Below are positions 9,431-19,700 of a DNA stretch of 64,000 nt, one piece after another. A program made the translations under genes and the position numbers. Source of the DNA: Terriglobia bacterium (lineage in GTDB: Bacteria > Acidobacteriota > Terriglobia > JAIQFV01); contig JAIQFV010000003.1 of the NCBI GenBank assembly GCA_020073085.1, forward strand, positions 300,895 to 364,894. Reading direction: 5' to 3'. The number at the start of each line of letters is the position of its first letter. The stretch's first letter is position 1. Under the pieces are notes generated by a model that saw only the letters and a program-made list of their open reading frames with translations, did not search any database and was not told the DNA's origin.

Positions 9431-9660
9431 TGAGATTAGAAGTCGGAGGTCAGAAGTCGGAAGCCGGAGACCAGAGGCCAGAAGCCAGAGGCCAGAAGCC
9501 GGAAACCAGACATAGGACGTATTTCAATTTCGTCGGAAGTCTTGAGAAAAGCAAAACTGTCTATTCCATTCTCTGTTGGTCATCTGACGTCGCATCTCCG
9601 GCTTCTGGCCTCTGGCTTCTTCCGACCTCTGACTTCTGCCGTCTGACCTCTGTTTTCCTG
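9431..9660. repeat. Long imperfect inverted repeat built from GAAGCCAGAGGCC units
   Basis: The left arm (about 9431-9512) is a run of related units (AGAAGTCGG, AGAGGCCAGAAGCC). The right arm (about 9592-9660) is the same in inverse orientation. A 24-base block is exact: 9480-9503 against 9597-9620. The loop between is about 90 bases. It fills the space between two minus-strand genes and could fold into a long hairpin in RNA. Confidence 0.8.
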
Positions 9661-9676
9661 GCACCTGGAACCTCCC

Positions 9677-10420
9677 TCACGCTATCAGCCGGCCCCCGTC
9701 CACACTGATCATTGCGCCGGTAATGAAATCGGAGCCCTCCACCAGAAACATAACCGTCGAAGCAATGTCCTTCGGCGACCCTATCCGTTTGAGCGGCGTG
9801 GCCTTGATCACCTTTTGCGTCTCTTCTTCCGTAAAATCGGGGGGAAGCAGAATCGGGCCCGGCGCGATGCAGTTCACCTGGACATTGGGCGCGAGGGATT
9901 TCGCCAGACCCCGGGTCATAGAGATCACCCCTCCCTTGGAAATGCAGTAGGGGAGATAATCCGCATATGGGCGCACCCCGGCCCAATCCGCAAAATTAAT
10001 GATTTTGCCGCGGCCTTGCTTCAGCATCTGTTGTCCTGCAAACTTGGCGCAAAAAAACGAGCCTTTCAGATTGATATCCAGGTGACTGTCCCAATCACGT
10101 TCAGTAACTTTTTCAAGGGGAGTCTTCTCATAGATCGCTGCACTGTTGACTAGAACGTCAATCGCCCCAAAGTGACTCACAATCGACTGCATCATGCCCT
10201 CGATTTGGGCCACGTGAGATATGTCGCACTGGATGGCCAGACCCCGGACACCGTGAGCTTCGATCTCTTTGACCGTCTGGGTGGCGGCTTCAGCGGAGCG
10301 GTTGTAATTGACCACCACGTGTGCGCCGCGTTCTGCGAGCGCCAGGGCGATGACACGGCCGACTCGAAGCGCGCCCCCGGTGACCAGGGCTGTCTTGCCA
10401 CGAAGTTCCATTCTCTTCAT
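9677..10420 (-). CDS. Pteridine-reductase-like SDR (PTR1/FolM type)
   Basis: A 247-residue SDR. TGGALRVGR has the TGxxxRxG cofactor loop typical of NADPH-dependent pteridine reductases. The catalytic set is Asp-Tyr-Lys instead of Ser-Tyr-Lys: IINFAD, then Tyr 13 residues later and Lys 17 residues later (YCISK), the spacing of protozoan PTR1 and of bacterial FolM. The C-terminus ITGAMISVDGGR is ordinary. It probably reduces a dihydropterin or related substrate. It lies just upstream of the QueD-type gene on the same strand. ATG 10411 (Met4) is an alternative start with AAGAGA in front. A general FabG-like role cannot be excluded. Confidence 0.82.
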   Translation of the reverse strand: MKRMELRGKTALVTGGALRVGRVIALALAERGAHVVVNYNRSAEAATQTVKEIEAHGVRGLAIQCDISHVAQIEGMMQSIVSHFGAIDVLVNSAAIYEKTPLEKVTERDWDSHLDINLKGSFFCAKFAGQQMLKQGRGKIINFADWAGVRPYADYLPYCISKGGVISMTRGLAKSLAPNVQVNCIAPGPILLPPDFTEEETQKVIKATPLKRIGSPKDIASTVMFLVEGSDFITGAMISVDGGRLIA

Positions 10421-10518
10421 CCCCGAAGGTGTGGCGTTAATCTAGCGGAACTTTCGATGGTAGACGAAAGGCCGGAGGCGCGCAAGTATGAATTCGAGGA
10501 GGGGGATGTAGCCAGAAC

Positions 10519-10812
10519 TCACAGCACAAATTTCGTATCCGGAAGTTTGCCGACGGCGCGGTAGATGCCTTCGACTTCGTTCATCTCTGTGCAAAAAATG
10601 TCGAAGCGATACGAAACGTACCGCCCGCCGCTGGAACTCCTTTGGAACTGCCGCTTGATCTGGGCTGTTTGAACGACCCCTTCAATCGCCCCCAGCAGCT
10701 GGGAGTAATAGCGGTGGCCGGAACTGCCGACAAAGCGAAACGAGATGAGATTCGGCAGTTCGAGGCATCGCTCCACCACCTCCGGATTCTTGAATACCGA
10801 CGGCTCGCTCAT
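10519..10812 (-). CDS. DUF493/YbeD-like small protein
   Basis: A 97-residue protein with an alpha-beta ACT-like plan: LISFRFVGSSGHRYYSQLLGAIEGVV, then RSSSGGRYVSYRFDIFC and IYRAVGKLPDTKFVL at the end, which parallels the last strand of the UPF0250 (YbeD) family. Function in that family is unsettled, with a suggested regulatory role in lipoate metabolism. ATG 10812 is chosen with AAAGG upstream; a TTG at 10851 is in frame. It follows the serine hydrolase gene closely and may be cotranscribed. Confidence 0.62.
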   Translation of the reverse strand: MSEPSVFKNPEVVERCLELPNLISFRFVGSSGHRYYSQLLGAIEGVVQTAQIKRQFQRSSSGGRYVSYRFDIFCTEMNEVEGIYRAVGKLPDTKFVL

Positions 10813-10872
10813 GACCTTTATATTTATAAGATATTTTCCGGGAGTTGGCAAATCCTCTTGAAGTGCCGCACA

Positions 10873-12330
10873 TCATTTTGATTCGAGGATCGACGCGGAA
10901 AGGATATTTGCCACTTTGGCCCGCAATTCCGTGACATTACCTTTCCCGTTGGGATGAACGCGATTGGTCAAAAGAATGAGAAACGTGTTGGTGGATGGGT
11001 CGATCCAGAGATCCGTGCCGGTGAACCCGGTGTGCCCGAATGAATTCGCAGGGAACATATCCCCGCGGTTGCTGGAATAAGAGGAGGCAATGTCCCAGCC
11101 CACTCCCCGAGCAATGCGTGGCTCCAAGGGTACATTCCGTGCAAGTGCTGCAGGGACCTGGTTGGACGTCATGGTTTTCACCCCGAGCGGGCTCAAGATG
11201 TGTCTCCCTCCAAATTGACCGAGGTTCAGGATCATCTGGCAATAGATCGAGAGGTCGTCGGCCGTCGAAAACAGCCCGGCGTGGCCTGCCACGCCGCCCA
11301 TTCTCCAGGCCGTGGGATCATGGACCTCACCCTGGATGATCTGATCGCCGGGGTCACTCGCATCCTTGCCACCCAGGTAGGCTTCTGTAGCGGCGCGTTT
11401 CTCGGTAGGCGCCGCCCGGAGGCGGTGTGAAGCATCAGGCTTGAAACCGGTGTCGCGCATTCCAAGCGGTACAAAAATATGCTGGAGGGCGAACATGTCG
11501 AGCGACGATCCTGACAGCTTATGCACCAGTTCTCCCAGGGCGATGTAATTGAGGTCGCTGTAGACGAATTTTGTTCCCGGCGGAGACTGAAGTGTTTCGG
11601 TTTTAAGCCGCCGGAGGGCCTCCTCGTAACCCGACCACTTCTCGGAGAGGTTGAAATCGGGCTTAAGTCCCGAGAAGTGTGTAAAGAGCTGGCGAATCGT
11701 AATCTTGCTCTTGTCGGCGGCGTCCCAGGTGGGCGTGGTTGAAGGGACCGCTGGAGCCTGAGATGCCGTCGCGGATTGAGGAGAGGGAGCCTTCGGTTCC
11801 ATCTCTTTTGCCGGGGCTGCAAATTCCGGCAGGTATTTTGATACCGGATCATCCAGCCGGTAAGCCCCCTGTTCCAACAGAATCATGAGGGAAGTCGCCG
11901 TGGCCACCACCTTAGTGATTGAGGCCATGTCGAAGACCGTCGACAACTCCATGGGCCTGATTTCGGGTTCAACGGAGCGATTCCCATAGGCCTTCCGAAA
12001 AACGATCTTTCCCTTATGCCCGATGAGAACGACGGCCCCCGGTGCGTTGTGATGCTCGATGGCTTCTTTGACGACCGCATCGATTTTCGCCAGCCGCTCA
12101 CTCGACATTCCTACGGTCTCGGGCTTGATCACGGACAGTCTGGGCGCGCTCGTCGTTGCCGGCGAAGTGGAGACTGAAGCTGGTTTCTTCGCTGAGGTCT
12201 TCTTTGAGCTGCTAGTGGGTCCGGGAGATTGAGCCTGAGCCAAGAGCGGCACGAGACAAAGGCCAAGGATAACGGAGGCGGCAAGACGCCGAATCCTTAA
12301 CCAGGGGTTACTTTGATATGATAATGACAT
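10873..12330 (-). CDS. Serine hydrolase, beta-lactamase class C / PBP-like, exported
   Basis: A 485-residue protein with a signal peptide (about residues 1-33, ending near LAQAQ) followed by a Ser/Lys/Pro/Thr-rich linker to about residue 65. The catalytic motifs of the class C fold are present: SITK (Ser-x-x-Lys) in DMASITKVVATATSLM, YSDLNY as the Tyr-x-Asn motif, and FGHTGFTGT in place of KTG. Such proteins are usually periplasmic or surface esterases or D-aminopeptidases, not true beta-lactamases. An Ala/Pro-rich insertion sits near residue 190. It is followed closely by the DUF493-like gene. Confidence 0.85.
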   Translation of the reverse strand: MSLSYQSNPWLRIRRLAASVILGLCLVPLLAQAQSPGPTSSSKKTSAKKPASVSTSPATTSAPRLSVIKPETVGMSSERLAKIDAVVKEAIEHHNAPGAVVLIGHKGKIVFRKAYGNRSVEPEIRPMELSTVFDMASITKVVATATSLMILLEQGAYRLDDPVSKYLPEFAAPAKEMEPKAPSPQSATASQAPAVPSTTPTWDAADKSKITIRQLFTHFSGLKPDFNLSEKWSGYEEALRRLKTETLQSPPGTKFVYSDLNYIALGELVHKLSGSSLDMFALQHIFVPLGMRDTGFKPDASHRLRAAPTEKRAATEAYLGGKDASDPGDQIIQGEVHDPTAWRMGGVAGHAGLFSTADDLSIYCQMILNLGQFGGRHILSPLGVKTMTSNQVPAALARNVPLEPRIARGVGWDIASSYSSNRGDMFPANSFGHTGFTGTDLWIDPSTNTFLILLTNRVHPNGKGNVTELRAKVANILSASILESK

Positions 12331-12613
12331 GGGGATGTGAATCCTCTTGAGTTGAAATGCTCCGTAAAACTATCATCGCCTCGGAGGAGAGTCAACCCAG
12401 GCCGCACGATTCTGCGACTGCCACCAAACGAACCCCGGTCGGCACATCTTTTCTTTTTGCATTTTCCGGCAGTCGCTCTCGCTATCAGTTGTCCAGTCCT
12501 TTCACTCGAGATATAGTACTAGCTCAGCTATGATCCTCCGTACTACGTACCTACAGTTAAGAAATGTGAAGATTTTACCCCTTCATTATTAAATGTGCTT
12601 GGGGGGGTGTGCA

Positions 12614-13156
12614 ATGCCAACGGAACTTAGTTTTGTTAACCTCGAAGATGCACTCATAATCCGAACAGCGCGAAAGCCGTCGCTCATTGGCGTCATGCTG
12701 TCTGTTGCAGGCACTGGAGGCTTTGTGCTGATCGTTGCCTTCCATTTTGTGAATAAGCTGGAACTATCCGGCCTAACGCTCTTGGCTGCAATCCTTGCTT
12801 TCTTGTTTGCAAGACGAAAAAGGAATGTCGAACTGCGAATAACTCGGCTCGAATTCGCGTCGCAGGGACGAGTTGGGGACAACTTTGGCTCGAATCGGAG
12901 GGTACCCACTGCTGATATCCAATGGCTTGAGTACCAGGACGACACCAGCGGTCCTGCAACTTCTCATCATCCGGGGGGAATATATGCCGTGCTCGCACGT
13001 CGCAGTATCTGCCTTCTCCCTGATGTAGACAAACAGCAGACTGCCTTAATTCTTCAACGCATTAATGACAGATTTCCGGAGTTCAAAAGAGAGTGGGCAA
13101 AGAAGTCCGTCTTCGGGCAGCATTTTACTTCTCTTGGCCTTAATGAGCCCAAGTAG
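12614..13156 (+). CDS. Membrane protein with two N-terminal helices, unknown
   Basis: A 180-residue protein. Two hydrophobic segments lie at about residues 25-45 and 50-68 (GVMLSVAGTGGFVLIVAF and LSGLTLLAAILAFLFA), followed by RRKR and a soluble region rich in beta strands that looks like a small PH-type or YdbT-like domain (VELRITRLEF...PTADIQWLEY). The start at 12614 follows a G-rich stretch; Met at 12593 is also in frame. I do not recognise the family. Confidence 0.55.
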   Translation: MPTELSFVNLEDALIIRTARKPSLIGVMLSVAGTGGFVLIVAFHFVNKLELSGLTLLAAILAFLFARRKRNVELRITRLEFASQGRVGDNFGSNRRVPTADIQWLEYQDDTSGPATSHHPGGIYAVLARRSICLLPDVDKQQTALILQRINDRFPEFKREWAKKSVFGQHFTSLGLNEPK

Positions 13157-13881
13157 TTCACTAGCAAACGACGAGATGGCGAATCAACAATGATCGGGCT
13201 TCAGATTTTCATAATTGTCAATTTCGATGAGATGTTGAATCTTGATCGGCCGAGCGACCTCTTCCACAGCAGAATGAAAATTGAAATAATCTGACTCTGC
13301 GCTTGCTTGGACCTAGCAAAAGCCCTGCGAGCTTCACCAATTCCGCTCTACCCCGCAGCGGTTACGTTCTGCAGCCCAGGGTTGCGCTCTCGGCTACCCT
13401 GGGGGAGAGTACGCTTCGATTGACATCCGACCCTGAAGGGGTCGCAGAAGATCGCTGGATTCCGGAACTCCTTCGGAGTTCTGCAAGCGGCGACAAAATG
13501 GATTTTCATCCAGGGTGGCCGAAAGCGCAACCCTGGGCTATTGGAGATATCCCCTTCGGGGACAGTGAAATTTGCGAGAGCCCCGGTATCTATTGTTTTG
13601 CGCTGCATTCGGCATTCCCCTCGCCGTCCATTCACTGTTTATAGTCCCTTGCGGCCTTTGCGCCTTTCACGGCGTCCTTTGGGGTTAGATTGACCTCAGG
13701 CGAACAAATGGGCGTCTAATCTTTTCAATTTTCATTTGGCTATGGGCACCACCAACGACCCTACTCCGCTTTAGAACCCTTCCTCCGGACGAAAATGAAC
13801 TGACTGGCCCTTCCAGGATTGCGAAGATGAGGCTGGGGAAGTACAATCGGGGTCGAAACGGTTCCGACTACAGAGGAGAGC
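13157..13881. other. Gene-free interval with hairpin repeats
   Basis: A 725-bp region. It contains an inverted pair of the CCCAGGGTTGCGC repeat (listed separately), small hairpins such as GGAACTCC-TTC-GGAGTTC near 13466, a GATATCCCCTTCGGGGA stem near 13545, and a degenerate GCGGCCTTTGCGCCTTT stretch near 13650 that recurs elsewhere in the window. A 113-codon open frame across it reads through these repeats and is not considered a gene. Confidence 0.6.
13375..13545. repeat. Inverted pair of CCCAGGGTT-type repeat
   Basis: CCCAGGGTTGCGCTCTCGG at 13376 onward is matched in inverse orientation by a block ending at about 13538 with only about three mismatches over 28 bases. A third copy is at 54325-54357. 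Such CCCAGGGTT...ACCCTGGG repeats look dispersed. Confidence 0.75.
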
Positions 13882-16680
13882 ATGGATTTCAAGTCCAAGC
13901 GATTGCTATGGGTAAGCATCGGAGGCCTGGTGATGGCGTCCACTCTGGCGTTGATCGGGTGGCGCATGTCGATCTGGAATCGGACAGGCTGGACAGGGAT
14001 GATTTACATGTTTGACGCCCAACAGTCCAGTTCCCGGATGTCGTTTTGGGGATTCAAGCAAGGTTCCGTGATGGCCATTCATCCGGGAAGCCCCGCCGAG
14101 ATGGCCGGGATTCAGCGGGGTGATCAGGTGGTAAAGATCGATGGAATTCCCACCCATGATATTCAACAACTGCACCAGCATATGAGCCTGCTGAAAACGG
14201 GAGATGTGGTTCGCTTTACCATTCAGCGGGGCAGCGAGCAGCGTGAGTTGCTCCTCTCCATTCGCAGTCCTCTTCAATCCCGGGAAGTGTGGCTTGCGTT
14301 GAGCAGCAGCCTGGTAGTCGGGATAACGTTTTTTGGGATTGGATTGCTGGTCTATTGGAAGAAGTTTGACGACCGGCGAGCGTTCGTGTTTTACCTCATG
14401 TCCGCGGTCACGGCCGCTTATTTTCTGATGCAGCCGCTGGCACAACTGGACGCGAGTTCGACGCGCGGATTGATGCCCTCCGGTGCGCTGAGCAAAGCGG
14501 AATTGATGGTGACGTTGTTCTTTGCTTTCTTCGCATTGGTTGTCGTGCCCCTGCTGTTCCATCTCACCTTGATTTTTCCCCGCCGCCGGCCCATTCTTCA
14601 TGCCTACCCGAAGATCCTCAGGTGGGTGTATGGGATCCCGGTTGCCGCGGTCACCGGAGTCATCCTGGGAACGATGGCAGTGGCACTGCTCCCGACCAAC
14701 CGGGCTGCCATCGCAGCCACGATAGTGTTGCCACTGCTTGGAATGGGTGCCCTCATCCGGTTCAGTGGCCTGCGCCGCTGGCGGGTCGAGCCATGGAGGC
14801 AACTCTTTTTTTCGGAGCCGGTCGCCGGATTGCTTTTGTGGATTAGTGTGGAGGTTCTGCTGGTGGGGGCAATCGGACTGGGCCTGCGGGTTTCTCATAC
14901 CTTGTGGCTTAAGACCTCGCTGGGCCTCTTCGTGCCTGTGCTCTCCGGGATACTCCTTGCGATTTATTATATCGTGTTCCTGCCTGTCGCCACCTGTGTC
15001 GTTCTGGTGCGAAGCTATCGTGAGAGCGGGCCGGAAGAGAAGAGACAGGTGAAATGGCCCCTGTGGGGGACCCTCACGGCCGTCGCGGGCCATCTGGTTA
15101 TTTCGCTCGCGGTGGTCATTTTCACGCTGGTGGTGCTTTTGCCCTCGGGCCGGGTCACCAGCTATACGGTCAACGCCTCTGTGGGGATCATTCAGAAGTT
15201 GCTCTACTTGTTGATTCCCATCTCTTTCGCGTTTGCGATTCTCAAGCATCGGCTAATGGAGATCGATCTCCTCATTAAGCGGACCGTGAGTTACTCCCTG
15301 CTCACAGGATTCGTTCTGGTGCTCTATTTTTCCTTGACAGGCGGAGTGGGATTGTTGCTGCTGAAGTTTGCGCCCATCCGGGGCAAGTGGATGACGGTGG
15401 CCTCCACGCTGATCGTCGCGGCGGTTTTTGTGCCGGCGCGCAGCCGCCTGCAACATTTTGTGGACCGGCGCTTTTTCCGCACCCGATATGATTACTCCCA
15501 AGCCTTGAGGAACGTCAGCCGCGAAACGTCGGAGAGTACCGAGTTGGCTCCCCTGCTGCGTTCCCTGGCGGAACATCTTCAGCAAGCGCTGCAGAACCGG
15601 GCGGTGGTCATATTCTCGCGGGCCTCGGGCGAGCATATTTTTTGGGCGACAGCAAAGATCGGAGTCCCCGACGATGTCCTGGGACGATTGAGATTTGAGG
15701 CACAGAGCCGTGTCTTGTCGCTCTTGGAGGAACCCTTCCTCGTCAAGGATAAAGAACTCCCTTTGGAGGAGCTGCACCGGCTGCGCGAGGTGAAGAGCGA
15801 GTACATTGTTCCGGTACGCTTGAAGGGGGAACTGCTCGCTTTCCTCAGCCTTGCGGGCAAGCTGTCGGACGCCGCCTACGACCGCGAGGATCGGGAGTTT
15901 CTAACCGCAGTGGCGGAGCAAATGGCAGTAGGGGTGTACAACCTGCACCTGCGAAAGCAGACCCAGGAATTCGCCGAGGCGCGGGAAATCCAGCAGGCGC
16001 TGCTGCCCAAGGAGACCCCACAACTGTGGGGGTGTGAAATCTCCAGCGCCTGGCAACCCTCGCGCATGGTGGGCGGCGATTATTTCGATGTCTTGAAGTT
16101 CAGCGATACCCGGGCAGCTCTCTGCATCGCGGATGTTTCCGGCAAAGGGATGCCGGCCGCGTTGTTGATGTCGAATCTACAGGCCGCCGTCAAGGCGTTT
16201 TCAGGTGAATCGGTCGAGCCAAAGGAACTGTGTGGCCGAGTCAATCGCATGATCTGCAGTCATATCGCGCAGGGAAAGTTCATCACCTTCTTCTACGTGT
16301 GCGTCGATTCGGAAAAGAAGACCCTCATTTATGTGAATGCGGGCCACAGTGCCCCTCTCCTGTTCCGGGGCGATGGATCGGTCGAACGGATGGAAAAGGG
16401 TGGCGCCGTTCTGGGAGTATTCAAGGATTGGAGTTACGAACAGGGGGCGCTCACGCTCCTCCCGGGAGATCGCCTGGTCTTGTTCACCGATGGCATCACG
16501 GAAGCTACCAATGATGGAGAACAGGAATTCGGTGAATCAGGATTGGTGGATGCGGTCCGGCCCAATATCCACATGAGCGCCTCCGCCCTGCAACAGAAAT
16601 TGATGCACACGGTGACGCAGTTCTGCCTTGGAGAATTCCAGGACGACGCCACCTTGCTGGTCCTGGCCGTCCGCGACTGA
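13882..16680 (+). CDS. PDZ-7TM-GAF-SpoIIE/PP2C serine phosphatase
   Basis: A 932-residue signalling protein. After one N-terminal helix (about 7-28) comes a PDZ domain (about 48-130, with MAGIQRGDQVVKIDGIPTHDIQQL), then about seven to eight membrane helices (about 140-510), a GAF-like domain (about 545-690) and a C-terminal SpoIIE/RsbU PP2C phosphatase (about 700-930). The phosphatase has the metal sites GGDYFDV and ADVSGKGMPAALLMS, and LVLFTDGITEA. It probably dephosphorylates an anti-anti-sigma factor in a partner-switching cascade; no such partner is adjacent. The start at 13882 has AGAGGAGAG upstream. Membrane orientation is not determined. Confidence 0.9.
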   Translation: MDFKSKRLLWVSIGGLVMASTLALIGWRMSIWNRTGWTGMIYMFDAQQSSSRMSFWGFKQGSVMAIHPGSPAEMAGIQRGDQVVKIDGIPTHDIQQLHQHMSLLKTGDVVRFTIQRGSEQRELLLSIRSPLQSREVWLALSSSLVVGITFFGIGLLVYWKKFDDRRAFVFYLMSAVTAAYFLMQPLAQLDASSTRGLMPSGALSKAELMVTLFFAFFALVVVPLLFHLTLIFPRRRPILHAYPKILRWVYGIPVAAVTGVILGTMAVALLPTNRAAIAATIVLPLLGMGALIRFSGLRRWRVEPWRQLFFSEPVAGLLLWISVEVLLVGAIGLGLRVSHTLWLKTSLGLFVPVLSGILLAIYYIVFLPVATCVVLVRSYRESGPEEKRQVKWPLWGTLTAVAGHLVISLAVVIFTLVVLLPSGRVTSYTVNASVGIIQKLLYLLIPISFAFAILKHRLMEIDLLIKRTVSYSLLTGFVLVLYFSLTGGVGLLLLKFAPIRGKWMTVASTLIVAAVFVPARSRLQHFVDRRFFRTRYDYSQALRNVSRETSESTELAPLLRSLAEHLQQALQNRAVVIFSRASGEHIFWATAKIGVPDDVLGRLRFEAQSRVLSLLEEPFLVKDKELPLEELHRLREVKSEYIVPVRLKGELLAFLSLAGKLSDAAYDREDREFLTAVAEQMAVGVYNLHLRKQTQEFAEAREIQQALLPKETPQLWGCEISSAWQPSRMVGGDYFDVLKFSDTRAALCIADVSGKGMPAALLMSNLQAAVKAFSGESVEPKELCGRVNRMICSHIAQGKFITFFYVCVDSEKKTLIYVNAGHSAPLLFRGDGSVERMEKGGAVLGVFKDWSYEQGALTLLPGDRLVLFTDGITEATNDGEQEFGESGLVDAVRPNIHMSASALQQKLMHTVTQFCLGEFQDDATLLVLAVRD

Positions 16681-16708
16681 CCTCAAAGCCGTTGGAATAC
16701 CCCCAACA

Positions 16709-19700
16709 TCATTTTCCGACAGGCAACGGCGATCCGCTCTCGCCAAAGAAGCTCACCGACGCACTCGATGAAGAGCTGCCGGAATTGATCAAAATGATCT
16801 GCGTGCTGTAGCCCCCCCCGTCCGCAATCTGTGGAAAAACGACCGGGCTCGGGGCCGGACGCGTCAGATCGGCAGTCGGGAACGTCGTCAGCAAGCCGTC
16901 TCCCCGGGCGTTGTTAAGCGACCGCAACGTCAAGGCGGCAAAGGGAGAGCTCGAGGTAATATCCATGACTCCCTGGAATCCGTTCGGCAGACCACTCAGC
17001 AATTGATCGGCAAACCGGGCCGTGTGCCCGTTAGCGGGCAAGGAGATACTGGCGGCTTGCGTTGTTCCATCCGCGTTCGTAACACTGACCTGAACCGTTC
17101 GAGGCAATCCTGAGGCATCGGCAATAGCCAGTCCCGTATTGTGCCCACCCGATTTATCCACGTAAATGCGGGCCCGGGTGGTCAGCGCCGAAGACGGAAT
17201 CCCGGATTCGGTGATCAAGTTACCCGCGCTCGTGAAGCCAAAAACCCCCGCGCCAATCGGAGTTACATTTCCGGCGTCCGGAATCACTCGGACCGATCCG
17301 GCCCGGATGGCGCTTTGGCTTCCTCCCGTCGTCAAAAGCCGGGCGCCCCGCGGCGGAAGTGTGTAGGAAATGGACGCTGCGGCCTGGCCCCCGTCATTTA
17401 ACAGGGTGGGCAGAGCGGCCCCGTTGTCATCGAAGGTTTGGATGGTGCCGGTTTCCACGGCTCCGGTGGTGTTCAATAGGAAGAGACTTGTCTGGTAGCC
17501 GCCCCCATCGACTATCTGTGGGAACAGGACCATGTCTCGAGGATCGGGCTGGGTCAGATCCGCAATCGGCGTGGTGGTAATGAGGCTTTCTTGACGTTGA
17601 TTCTCTGTAACTCGCAAGGCCAGCAGTGAGAGGGGCTGGTCGCTGATCAATTCCAACGTGGCGTTCCGGGTGGCGGTGGCAAAGTCCGGGGGCAACACCA
17701 GGTCGGGAGCAAACTGATCGATGAATTTGGCGAAATGGCCTTTGGCCGCCAGGGTCGTCGCGCCTTGCCGGATAATGGTCCCGGTCAGATCACGCAGGAT
17801 CATTTGAATGTGCGCCAGGGCGCTTCCCCGATTGACCGCCGCAACTCCGGTGTTGATATTAATCACATTGGCGTCGCGCTCGCCCGATTTGGCGGGAACA
17901 TTGGTTCGAAGATCGATGAACACCTCGGCGTGGGTGGTGGGGGGTGATGCAGGCACGCCGGCTTCTGAGATGACCTGCCCGTTTTGAGTGAAGCTGAACA
18001 CGGCTGTGCCATAAGGTGTCGAACCCGAGTTCACCTCGACCGTGGCATATCCGACAGCGAGCGGGTTGCTCGTCCCTAAGCTCGTGGTGGAACTGGCGGC
18101 ATTGCCGCCGAGGCTGAGATTCACCTGGCTTTGCCCCCCGCCGGTGGAAGTACCCGACGTGCCTACAAAGGTGACGTTCTTTTGTGTCTCCAAGACGGCC
18201 GAGAGCAATCCCAAATTGATGCCCGGAATCTGGATTCGATTGACTGCGTACCCCCACAAGGACAGCGTCCCGATTGGGGGGAGTGGAGGCGTGCTTGCGG
18301 TGAGCGGCAGCGCGAGTGTAACAAACGGCGGCACGGTGAACTGTCCCGCACTGATGCGCTCGCTGCAGGTGAAGTCTCCAGTCAGGGTCACGTTACCACT
18401 CACATTAATGGAGTTTCCGGAGATATTGACGAACGAGCTGGGATCGCCGCCGCTCCACTTGACGGTCACGCCACTCCCGCGGTCGATGCTGTTACCGATT
18501 GCATCGATATTGTCGAAGGTAAGAGGCGGACTGGGAAGCGTGACACTCCCCGTGAACGCAGGCACATCCGCTCCTCCTCCGCCGTTATCCGCTGTAATGG
18601 TCCCGGGATTGAGGAACAGTTTGCTGTTATCCGGGGGCAAGCCAGGGATATTAAACGAGGAGCCGATCCCACCGCTATAGGTCCCCGGCGAACTTTTCTT
18701 CAACTGCTGGGTGGCCCCTCCAGCATTCTTGAGGTTGATGGCAGGACCGGCATCGAGAAACACGGTGGGATTTGCCGGCGGGGGAGGGGGCGGAGGAGCG
18801 GGGATTGGGTTTACTGGAATCACCGTCCGGAAGGTCTGGACCAGGCAGGTTCCGGGGTCGAGGTTGTTCGCTAATGCCCCGAAGGTGAAATCAGACACTC
18901 GAACCGTGGTGGGAGCAGGCGCGTCGAACTTAATGAAAATGCCACTCCCGATCTCAGTGCCGATTTCCGTCGTGAAACCGCCCGACGTGTCCCGTTCCGT
19001 GGTCCGCAGCAGGTTTATGGATGCGGTTTTGACGGTCCCGGAAAGCGTGACCGTGTCGCCGAAGTCCGCAGTGTTCAAGTCCACGCAGGGACCTCCATCT
19101 GATGAAATCGCAATCCAGGCGAAGTTGCTGACGAAGCTCCCGGTTTGCACGGCGACCGGGACCTTACATCCGGTCACTCCATTGGGGACGATGAACCGGA
19201 TGACATCCCACGCTGCAATCCCCGGCGGGACGGGAAAGCTGGGCAAGCCAGCAGGCAAACCTGGAAACGCGCCCCGGCCGGCTGATAGCACGGTTGCTGG
19301 CTGGGTTCCGACGAAGACCCTGATCTGGACGTTAGGCACGTCGGTCGCGCCGCTCTGTGTTTCGTTGCTCGAAATCGCTCCCAGCCCGGTGCCGTTGAGC
19401 ATCACCGTCTGACCGGACTGGGCAGGCGAGCCGGGCGGGCTCAGGAGGTTGAGCGTCGCGGTTCCATTCCCGGCCACGTTGAAGGCGGCGGCAGATTGTG
19501 TACCGGAAAAGTAGTCCAGACTGAAAGCTCCGAAGGCGCTCGCGACCACGGTGATCGGCGCCGCGGCTGTGACTCCGCCGTTGTTCACGGTCACCGTGCC
19601 GGTACCGATCGGAGTGTTGGAGGGCAGAATCGCCCCCACTTCGTGGGCCGAGACATACACCATGATGGCGTTCACGGTCGTGCCCCCAATTTGAACCGTC

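Noticed and set aside
13303..13644. 113-codon frame in the 13.2-13.9 kb gap
   Set aside because: Reads across hairpin repeats, no ribosome site, no domain.
13906..15249. 447-codon minus-strand frame over the SpoIIE phosphatase
   Set aside because: Arises from GC-rich codons of a confident plus-strand gene; translation is His/Gln/Arg-rich without any domain.
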